Source of the DNA: Gammaproteobacteria bacterium
GTDB taxonomy: Bacteria > Pseudomonadota > Gammaproteobacteria > JAADGQ01
NCBI GenBank assembly: GCA_021648145.1
Contig: JAKITI010000002.1
Span: forward strand, 1 to 64,000
Length of the DNA: 64,000 nucleotides
Direction: 5' to 3'
In this document: positions 57,878-64,000 of the stretch, piece after piece
Layout: each line of letters starts with the position of its first letter
Position numbering within the stretch: the first letter of the stretch is position 1
The notes under the pieces: model-generated
The model's input: only the letters and a program-made list of their open reading frames with translations
The model's database searches: none
What the model was told of the DNA's origin: nothing
Program-made: the position numbers and the translations under genes

Positions 57878-58153
57878 GTGCCACGTTCAATTAAAAAAGG
57901 CCCTTTTGTCGATCTTCATCTAGCAAAAAAGATAGATAAGGCCGTTACAGAAAATAATAAACGTCCCATTAAAACATGGTCTAGGCGTTCAATGGTTACG
58001 CCAGAGATGTTGAGTTTGACTATTGCTGTACATAATGGCCGCCAACATGTTCCTGTGTTGATTACTGAAAATATGGTTGGTCATAAGTTGGGTGAATTTG
58101 CAGCAACCCGGCTATATCGTGGTCATGTTGCTGATAAAAAAGCGAAGAGATAG
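57878..58153 (+). CDS. rpsS: 30S ribosomal protein S19
   Basis: This encodes 91 residues from GTG 57878, with AGGAG upstream. [20 protein letters not shown] and [16 protein letters not shown] are typical of the head protein. Confidence 0.97.
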   Translation: MPRSIKKGPFVDLHLAKKIDKAVTENNKRPIKTWSRRSMVTPEMLSLTIAVHNGRQHVPVLITENMVGHKLGEFAATRLYRGHVADKKAKR

Positions 58154-58167
58154 CGGAGCACAGTTAA

Positions 58168-58500
58168 ATGGAAACAATAGCAAAGTTGAGAAATGCTCAT
58201 ATTTCTGCACAAAAAGTACGTTTAGTCGCTGATATGATTCGTGGTGTACCTGTAGATCGTGCCATTAATACATTGAGTTTTAGTACTAAGAAAGCAGCGG
58301 CCATCATGAAGAAGGTTCTTGAATCAGCAATTGCTAATGCTGAGCATAATGATGGTGCTGATATTGATGAGTTGAAAGTGTCTCGGGTGTTTGTTGATGA
58401 AGCGACAACACATAAAAGGATGCGTGCACGAGCTAAAGGTCGTGCTAATCGTATTTTGAAAAGAACGAGCCACATTACAGTCGAAGTTTCAGATAAATAA
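58168..58500 (+). CDS. rplV: 50S ribosomal protein L22
   Basis: This encodes 110 residues. [19 protein letters not shown] and the tunnel hairpin [16 protein letters not shown] are intact, so no macrolide-type deletion is visible. Confidence 0.97.
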   Translation: METIAKLRNAHISAQKVRLVADMIRGVPVDRAINTLSFSTKKAAAIMKKVLESAIANAEHNDGADIDELKVSRVFVDEATTHKRMRARAKGRANRILKRTSHITVEVSDK

Positions 58501-58512
58501 GGCGAAAAAATT

Positions 58513-59196
58513 ATGGGACAAAAAGTACACCCCATTGGAATGCGACTCGGTATCGTCAAAGAGTGGACATCAACCTGGTATGCGGATTCAAAAAATTATG
58601 CAGATAATTTACATAACGACTTGCAAGTGCGCGAATTTATTCGCTCCAAGCTTAAAAATGCGTCTGTAAGCCGCATTCAAATTGAGCGCCCAGCAAAAAA
58701 CGCACGAATTACTATTCATACCGCACGTCCAGGTATTGTTATTGGCAAAAAAGGTGAAGACATTGAGTCTTTGCGCAAAGCCATAAGCAAGATAATGGGA
58801 ATTCCGGTTCACGTTAATATAGAAGAAATAAGGAAGCCAGAACTTGATGCATATCTTGTTGCAGAAGGGATTGCACAGCAGCTAGAAAAACGTATCATGT
58901 TCCGTCGAGCGATGAAACGCGCTGTTGCAAATACGATGCGTTTTGGTGCTAAAGGTGTTCGCATTAATGTTGCTGGGCGTTTGAATGGTGCAGAAATAGC
59001 TCGTACCGAATGGTATAGAGAGGGTCGAGTGCCTTTACATACTTTGCGTGCTGATATTGATTATGGTACAGCAGAGGCGCACACCACTTATGGGATTATT
59101 GGCGTAAAAGTCTGGATTTTTAAAGGTGAAATTTTTGGGGGCTCTGAGATTACATCACCTAAAGAAACTAAACCTAAGCACACAACAAAAAAGTAA
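58513..59196 (+). CDS. rpsC: 30S ribosomal protein S3
   Basis: This encodes 227 residues. The KH domain has [37 protein letters not shown] follows. It lines the mRNA entry site. Confidence 0.97.
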   Translation: MGQKVHPIGMRLGIVKEWTSTWYADSKNYADNLHNDLQVREFIRSKLKNASVSRIQIERPAKNARITIHTARPGIVIGKKGEDIESLRKAISKIMGIPVHVNIEEIRKPELDAYLVAEGIAQQLEKRIMFRRAMKRAVANTMRFGAKGVRINVAGRLNGAEIARTEWYREGRVPLHTLRADIDYGTAEAHTTYGIIGVKVWIFKGEIFGGSEITSPKETKPKHTTKK

Positions 59197-59211
59197 GAGA
59201 GTTGAACCCCG

Positions 59212-59625
59212 ATGTTACAACCAAAAAGAACTAAATTTCGTAAACAGCATAAAGGTCGAAATCGTGGTTTGGCTACGACTGGCAATAAAGTCAGTTTTGG
59301 AGAATTCGGTTTAAAGGCTACGACACGTGGGAGAGTGACTGCGCGTCAAATTGAAGCGGCTCGAAGAGCTATGACACGTTACATAAAGCGTGGTGGCAAT
59401 ATCTGGATTCGTATATTTCCTGATAAACCTATTTCTAATAAACCATTGGAAGTTCGTATGGGTAAAGGTAAAGGTAATGTTGAGTATTGGGTGGCGCAAA
59501 TTAAGCCTGGTGCCGTGATGTATGAAATGGAAGGTGTTCCTGAGGAGGTTGCTCGTGAAGCATTTAAGCTTGCAGCAGCAAAACTACCAGTGAAAACAAC
59601 TTTTGTAACTCGGATGGTGATGTGA
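59212..59625 (+). CDS. rplP: 50S ribosomal protein L16
   Basis: This encodes 137 residues. [19 protein letters not shown] and [19 protein letters not shown] are typical. The stop overlaps an in-frame GTG of the rpmC frame, but rpmC probably starts at 59628. Confidence 0.97.
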   Translation: MLQPKRTKFRKQHKGRNRGLATTGNKVSFGEFGLKATTRGRVTARQIEAARRAMTRYIKRGGNIWIRIFPDKPISNKPLEVRMGKGKGNVEYWVAQIKPGAVMYEMEGVPEEVAREAFKLAAAKLPVKTTFVTRMVM

Positions 59626-59627
59626 TC

Positions 59628-59825
59628 ATGCAAACAAGCGAGTTGAAAAGCAAGACTGTAATTGAATTAAACGATGAGCTTCTGGCTTTGAGAAAAGAGC
59701 AATTTAATTTAAGAATGCAAAAAGCAACGGGTCAAATGACTAGTAACCACTTAATTAAGAATGTACGTAAAAATATTGCTCGTGCAAAAACAGTTTTAAA
59801 GCAAAAAGTGAGTGAGTCAGCATGA
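59628..59825 (+). CDS. rpmC: 50S ribosomal protein L29
   Basis: This encodes 65 residues from ATG 59628 ([19 protein letters not shown]), two bases after the rplP stop. [17 protein letters not shown] is the family core. It overlaps rpsQ by four bases. Confidence 0.95.
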   Translation: MQTSELKSKTVIELNDELLALRKEQFNLRMQKATGQMTSNHLIKNVRKNIARAKTVLKQKVSESA

Positions 59826-60085
59826 GTGAAAATAGCAAAGTATCTCGTACTTTAGTCGGGCGAGTTGTCAGTGATAAAATGGATAAGACTATTACGATCC
59901 TTTTAGAGCGTAAGTTGCCTCACCCAATTTATAAAAAGTACATTCGTCGCTCAACTAAGTTGCATGCTCATGATGAAAAAAATGAATGCAAAATGGGTGA
60001 TCTGGTTTCAATTGTTCAATGTCGTCCATTATCAAAATCTAAAAGTTGGCGCTTAAAAGAGATTGTTAAGCAGGCAGAAAGCTAG
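59822..60085 (+). CDS. rpsQ: 30S ribosomal protein S17
   Basis: This encodes 87 residues. [20 protein letters not shown] and the [16 protein letters not shown]-terminus are typical of this OB-fold protein. Confidence 0.97.
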   Translation: MSENSKVSRTLVGRVVSDKMDKTITILLERKLPHPIYKKYIRRSTKLHAHDEKNECKMGDLVSIVQCRPLSKSKSWRLKEIVKQAES

Positions 60086-60133
60086 AAAGTGGTTTGTAAT
60101 AAATTAAGAATTAAATCTGGAGTATAAAGTGCC

Positions 60134-60502
60134 ATGATACAGATGCAATCAATGTTGGATGTTGCTGATAATAGTGGAGCACGTCGACTTATGTGTATTA
60201 AAGTGCTTGGCGGGTCACATCGACGGTATGCTGGGGTTGGTGATATTATTAAAGTCAGCATTAAAGAGGCGATGCCTCGCGGTAAAGTAAAAAAAGGTGA
60301 AGTCTATAGTGCTGTTGTTGTACGCACGAGGAAAGGTGTTCGACGCTCTGATGGCTCATTGATTCGTTTTGATGGAAATGCTGCAGTATTGCTAAATGGT
60401 CAAAAACAAATGATTGGAACACGTATCTTTGGTCCGGTAACGCGTGAATTACGGGGCGAAAGTTTTATGAAAATTATTTCATTGGCTCCTGAAGTTCTTT
60501 GA
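60134..60502 (+). CDS. rplN: 50S ribosomal protein L14
   Basis: This encodes 122 residues. [20 protein letters not shown] and [24 protein letters not shown] match the family closely. It begins the spc set; the gap from rpsQ is only 48 bases, so S10 and spc genes form one block. Confidence 0.97.
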   Translation: MIQMQSMLDVADNSGARRLMCIKVLGGSHRRYAGVGDIIKVSIKEAMPRGKVKKGEVYSAVVVRTRKGVRRSDGSLIRFDGNAAVLLNGQKQMIGTRIFGPVTRELRGESFMKIISLAPEVL

Positions 60503-60523
60503 GCTCTGTTAGGTATTATAGTA

Positions 60524-60841
60524 ATGCGTAAAATTAAGAAAAATGATGATGTAATTATCCTTGCAGGTAAGGATAAAGGTCAGCGGGGTACGGTGCTCAG
60601 TGTCGCTCCGGATGGTCGAGCTATCGTGGAGGGGATTAATATGGCAAAGCGCCATACTAAACCGAATCCTAATGCTGAGCAGCCTGGTGGTATTATTCAT
60701 AAAGAGATGCCTATTCAGCTCTCTAATATTGCACTCATTAATCCTGGAACAAATAAAGCTGATAGAGTCGGCTTTAAATTGCTGGATGATGGGCGAAAAG
60801 TTCGTTACTTTAAATCCAACGGTGAAGTCGTTGATGTCTAA
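60524..60841 (+). CDS. rplX: 50S ribosomal protein L24
   Basis: This encodes 105 residues. The KOW motif is [19 protein letters not shown]. It helps start 50S assembly. Confidence 0.97.
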   Translation: MRKIKKNDDVIILAGKDKGQRGTVLSVAPDGRAIVEGINMAKRHTKPNPNAEQPGGIIHKEMPIQLSNIALINPGTNKADRVGFKLLDDGRKVRYFKSNGEVVDV

Positions 60842-60855
60842 TTGCAGGTAACATG

Positions 60856-61395
60856 ATGGCAAGATTAAAAAATTACTATTTAGAAACGATTGTTCCAAAG
60901 TTAATGGAGCAGTTTAAATATAAAAATATTATGGAAGTTCCAAAAATCACTAAGGTCACTCTGAATATGGGTGTAGGTGAAGCAGTGGGTGATAAAAAAG
61001 CCATGATAGGTGCGGTTGATGATATGACTCAAATATCTGGACAAAAACCGGTTATTTGTAAGTCTCGAAAATCTGTTGCCAGCTTTAAAATAAGAGACGA
61101 TATACCTATAGGTTGCAAAGTAACATTGCGGCGCGAACGTATGTATGAATTTGTCGATCGTTTAGTTAATGTTTCTATTCCTAGGATTCGTGATTTTCGT
61201 GGTTTAAATCCAAAATCTTTTGATGGTAGAGGAAATTACAGTATGGGTGTTCGTGAGCAAATTATGTTTCCAGAGATTGATTATGACAAAATTGATACTT
61301 TGCGAGGCATGGATATCTGCATCACAACGTCGGCTAAAAATGATGAAGAGGGAAGGGCTTTACTTGAAGCGTTTAACTTCCCATTGAAAAACTAG
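60856..61395 (+). CDS. rplE: 50S ribosomal protein L5
   Basis: This encodes 179 residues from the second of two adjacent ATGs, which matches the usual length and gives better spacing to AGGT; ATG 60853 is the alternative. [16 protein letters not shown] and [17 protein letters not shown] are typical. It binds 5S rRNA. Confidence 0.96.
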   Translation: MARLKNYYLETIVPKLMEQFKYKNIMEVPKITKVTLNMGVGEAVGDKKAMIGAVDDMTQISGQKPVICKSRKSVASFKIRDDIPIGCKVTLRRERMYEFVDRLVNVSIPRIRDFRGLNPKSFDGRGNYSMGVREQIMFPEIDYDKIDTLRGMDICITTSAKNDEEGRALLEAFNFPLKN

Positions 61396-61405
61396 AGGTT
61401 AAAAA

Positions 61406-61711
61406 ATGGCTAAGGTTTCAATGGTTAACCGAGAGGTTAAGCGCAGTAAAACAGTTAAAAAATTTGCAGTTAAGCGTGCCGAGTTAAAGTCGCGTATGTT
61501 TGATGAGTCTTTGACTGAAGAAGAGCGTTCAGATGCATATCGAAAATTCCACTCTTTACCGCGTGATTCAAGTTCGGTACGTATGCGTAATCGCTGTCGT
61601 GTCAGTGGTAGGCCGCATGGATTCTATCGTAAATTTGGTTTGGCACGAAATAAACTTCGCGAAGCTGCAATGCGTGGTGATGTTCCAGGGCTTGTTAAAA
61701 GTAGTTGGTAA
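61406..61711 (+). CDS. rpsN: 30S ribosomal protein S14
   Basis: This encodes 101 residues, the zinc-free long form, since no CxxC pair is present. [20 protein letters not shown] is the family core. Confidence 0.97.
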   Translation: MAKVSMVNREVKRSKTVKKFAVKRAELKSRMFDESLTEEERSDAYRKFHSLPRDSSSVRMRNRCRVSGRPHGFYRKFGLARNKLREAAMRGDVPGLVKSSW

Positions 61712-61785
61712 AACTTTCAAAGATAATTAATGATTGTTGTAATTCTCAAAATATAGAGAGTAGAGATAACGTAGGGTTTATTAAA

Positions 61786-62178
61786 ATGACTATGACCGAT
61801 CCAATTGCGGACATGCTTACGCGTATTCGTAATGCGCATATGGCTCAAAAAATTGAGACCAGCATGCCATCTTCAAAAATAAAGAAAGCGATTGCTAAGG
61901 TGCTTATTGAAGAAGGTTACATTGAGAGCTTTAGTGTAACCGAAGAGGCTAAGCCGACTTTGAAGCTGATATTGAAATACTATGAAGGCAGGCCGGTTAT
62001 TGCGAGTATTGATCGTGTTAGTAAACCAGGTTTACGGATTTATAAAGGCAAAAGTGAAATTCCTAAAGTGATGTCTGGTTTAGGGGTCGCTATTGTCTCT
62101 ACCTCTGGTGGGGTTATGACAGATAAATCTGCTCGTGCTGCCGGTCTCGGTGGTGAAGTTTTGTGTTATGTTTCATAG
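61786..62178 (+). CDS. rpsH: 30S ribosomal protein S8
   Basis: This encodes 130 residues from ATG 61786 ([17 protein letters not shown]); the longer frame to 61705 overlaps rpsN and is rejected. [18 protein letters not shown] and [16 protein letters not shown] are typical. In E. coli S8 represses the spc operon. Confidence 0.96.
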   Translation: MTMTDPIADMLTRIRNAHMAQKIETSMPSSKIKKAIAKVLIEEGYIESFSVTEEAKPTLKLILKYYEGRPVIASIDRVSKPGLRIYKGKSEIPKVMSGLGVAIVSTSGGVMTDKSARAAGLGGEVLCYVS

Positions 62179-62192
62179 CAGGTAAAAACAAG

Positions 62193-62723
62193 ATGTCCAG
62201 AATTGCAAAAAGTCCAGTTAACATCCCTGCCGGTGTTCAAGTGGTATTAAAAGATAGTGAAGTGACTGTTAAAGGCCCTAAAGGCGAGTTAGTTTTTAAT
62301 ATTCATCATTCTGTAGATGTTTTGCAGGATGGGAATGTGTTAAAGTTCGCTCCCAAAAATCCTTCATCAGGTTTAGCTATAGTCGCTACAACTCGCTCTT
62401 TATTGAATAATATGGTTGTAGGGGTGACATCTGGGTTTGAGAAGAAATTAGAACTGGTTGGGGTTGGTTATCGTGCACAATCTAAAGGAAAGCAGCTGAG
62501 TTTGTCTTTAGGTTTTTCTCATCCAGTTGAATATATGATTCCAGAAGGAATTGTTGTTGAAACGCCAAGTCAGACTGAAATTTTGATCAAAGGTTCGGAT
62601 AAACAGAAAGTTGGGCAGGTTGCAGCAGATATAAGAAGTTACAGACCGCCTGAGCCATATAAAGGAAAAGGGGTTCGTTATTCAGACGAAACCATTGTTA
62701 GAAAAGAAGCCAAGAAAAAATAA
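62193..62723 (+). CDS. rplF: 50S ribosomal protein L6
   Basis: This encodes 176 residues from ATG 62193 (MSRIAKSPVNIPAGVQVVLK). LVGVGYRAQSKGKQLSLSLG and RPPEPYKGKGVRYSDE are family marks. Confidence 0.97.
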   Translation: MSRIAKSPVNIPAGVQVVLKDSEVTVKGPKGELVFNIHHSVDVLQDGNVLKFAPKNPSSGLAIVATTRSLLNNMVVGVTSGFEKKLELVGVGYRAQSKGKQLSLSLGFSHPVEYMIPEGIVVETPSQTEILIKGSDKQKVGQVAADIRSYRPPEPYKGKGVRYSDETIVRKEAKKK

Positions 62724-62748
62724 GCCAAGAGAAAATTAAGGGGTTGTA

Positions 62749-63102
62749 GTGAATAAGAAAACTTCTCGTATACGCCGGTCTCGCCGAGGGCGCGCTAAAA
62801 TAAAAGCGCTTGGCATGCACCGTTTGTGTGTTAATCGTACACCTCGTCATATATATGCCCAAATTATTGCTCCTTCTGGATCAGAGGTGCTGGCATCGGC
62901 ATCAAGCCTTGATAAGGACGTGAAAGAAAGCATTTCTTCTGGTGGTAATGTTGATGCGGCAGCATTGATCGGTAAGATCATTGCAGAGCGTGCAAAATCA
63001 GCTGGGATTGAACGTGTTGCGTTTGATCGCTCTGGTTATAGATATCATGGTCGTGTTCAAGCGCTTGCAGAAGCTGCACGTGAGCATGGTTTGAAAATTT
63101 AA
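62749..63102 (+). CDS. rplR: 50S ribosomal protein L18
   Basis: This encodes 117 residues from GTG 62749. [20 protein letters not shown] and [20 protein letters not shown] are typical. It binds 5S rRNA. Confidence 0.97.
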   Translation: MNKKTSRIRRSRRGRAKIKALGMHRLCVNRTPRHIYAQIIAPSGSEVLASASSLDKDVKESISSGGNVDAAALIGKIIAERAKSAGIERVAFDRSGYRYHGRVQALAEAAREHGLKI

Positions 63103-63117
63103 AGGGCGTATTAAGTA

Positions 63118-63621
63118 ATGGCGAATGTAAATTCTCAAGTATCCGACGGGCTGGTAGAGAAACTAGTTAATATCAGGCGGGTTGCTAAAGTTGTTAAAGG
63201 TGGTCGTCAATTCGGTTTTTCTGCACTGACTGTGGTTGGTGATGGTGAGGGTCGGGTTGGTATTGGGCGAGGTAAAGCCAGAGAGGTTCCTGCTGCAATT
63301 CAAAAAGCAATGGAAGATGCTCGCCGCAACTTGAAAACAATTAGCCTTAAAGGTAGTACATTGCAATATGCTATTACTGCACACTATGGCGCTACAAAAG
63401 TGTTTATGCAGCCTGCCTCAGAAGGTACTGGAATTATTGCAGGTGGTGCGATGCGTGCAGTCTTTGAGGTGCTCGGTGTTAAAGATGTTCTTGCCAAAAG
63501 TATCGGCTCGACGAGTCAAATAAATGTTGTACGTGCAACAATTCGTGGCTTGGAAGAGATGATGGATGTTGAGTCCGTGGCGCTTAAACGTAATAAATCT
63601 ATTGAAGATATTCTGGAGTAA
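63118..63621 (+). CDS. rpsE: 30S ribosomal protein S5
   Basis: This encodes 167 residues. [40 protein letters not shown] and [20 protein letters not shown] are intact. It helps decoding accuracy. Confidence 0.97.
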   Translation: MANVNSQVSDGLVEKLVNIRRVAKVVKGGRQFGFSALTVVGDGEGRVGIGRGKAREVPAAIQKAMEDARRNLKTISLKGSTLQYAITAHYGATKVFMQPASEGTGIIAGGAMRAVFEVLGVKDVLAKSIGSTSQINVVRATIRGLEEMMDVESVALKRNKSIEDILE

Positions 63622-63626
63622 AAGTC

Positions 63627-63812
63627 ATGTCAAAGAATACACTCGGCGTTACGCTGGTTCGTAGCTTGGCTAAACGATTACCTTCTCATAAAGCTTGCGC
63701 TCGTGGCTTAGGGATTCGTCGTATGCATCAAACTGTTGAAGTAGAAGATACCGCTTGTAATCGTGGAATGATTAATAAAATCTCCTATATGCTTAAAATT
63801 GAGGGTAAATAA
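63627..63812 (+). CDS. rpmD: 50S ribosomal protein L30
   Basis: This encodes 61 residues. [20 protein letters not shown] and [20 protein letters not shown] are typical. The stop overlaps the rplO start by one base. Confidence 0.96.
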   Translation: MSKNTLGVTLVRSLAKRLPSHKACARGLGIRRMHQTVEVEDTACNRGMINKISYMLKIEGK

Positions 63813-64000
63813 TGTACTTAAATACAATCAAGCCAGCATTAGGTAGTAATAAATCTTCCAAACGCGTAGGTCGTGGAATTGGCTCTGGTAGTGGCAAGAC
63901 ATGTGGTCGTGGTCATAAAGGTCAGCGTTCTCGTTCTGGTGGGTTTCATAAGGTTGGTTTTGAAGGTGGTCAAATGCCTTTGCAACGTCGCTTGCCTAAG
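63812..64000 (+). CDS. rplO: 50S ribosomal protein L15 (partial, cut by window end)
   Basis: The first 63 residues are present: [20 protein letters not shown], then [20 protein letters not shown] and [15 protein letters not shown], the N-terminal signature of L15. The 3' end lies outside the window. Confidence 0.96.
   Translation, partial: MYLNTIKPALGSNKSSKRVGRGIGSGSGKTCGRGHKGQRSRSGGFHKVGFEGGQMPLQRRLPK

Overview
The window is a piece of a gammaproteobacterial chromosome, moderately AT-rich by eye. The evidence is gene order and family type: ftsY-ftsE-ftsX-rpoH, yggS-proC-yggT, a complete System I cytochrome c maturation operon (ccmABCDEFGHI), tRNA-Tyr/Gly/Thr-tuf-tRNA-Trp-secE-nusG-rplKAJL-rpoBC, and rpsL-rpsG-fusA-tuf running straight into the S10 and spc ribosomal protein genes. 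The species cannot be named from the sequence alone.

Layout. Positions 1-4000 are accessory DNA. They start with the last 58 codons of an IS1-family transposase. Then come six short genes, all on the minus strand: a lipoprotein, a small membrane protein, a WYL-like domain with a membrane anchor, a GNAT acetyltransferase, and a ParE/RelE-type toxin with a ribbon-helix-helix antitoxin. Short related repeats with attC-like cores separate them. I read this as a decayed integron cassette array without an integrase. From 4048 the core chromosome begins: bioD, then rpoH-ftsX-ftsE-ftsY, a YcgN-like protein, a Sel1-repeat protein, pepN, an M23 peptidase overlapping a bactofilin gene, yggT, proC and yggS.

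Positions 16.6-34.2 kb form a c-type cytochrome region. The ccmA-I genes are followed, probably in the same transcript, by a TlpA-like thioredoxin lipoprotein that appears to start at CTG, a monoheme cytochrome c and two related periplasmic Reg_prop beta-propeller proteins. A PAS-GGDEF-EAL protein comes next. A 121-bp inverted-repeat element with a 7-bp target duplication sits exactly on the stop codon of that gene. A minus-strand NHL-propeller lipoprotein and a pentaheme cytochrome follow. Divergent from them is a multiheme cytochrome split by a frameshift at a run of ten A residues. A roadblock/LC7 protein and a diiron-type metallo-beta-lactamase-fold protein complete the block. The Ccm machinery would attach heme to all of these CxxCH proteins in the periplasm.

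An undecaprenyl-phosphate sugar transferase and galE follow. From 36.8 kb to the end the window is translation and transcription machinery. It holds two tuf genes with no difference seen, an L10-type leader, a likely L1-binding leader, hairpins between rplL, rpoB and rpoC, and a strong sigma70 promoter before rpsL. The window ends inside rplO.

The observations most worth a second look are the cassette-array remnant, the A10 frameshift joining two cytochrome reading frames, the small inverted-repeat element with its target duplication, and the CTG start downstream of ccmI.
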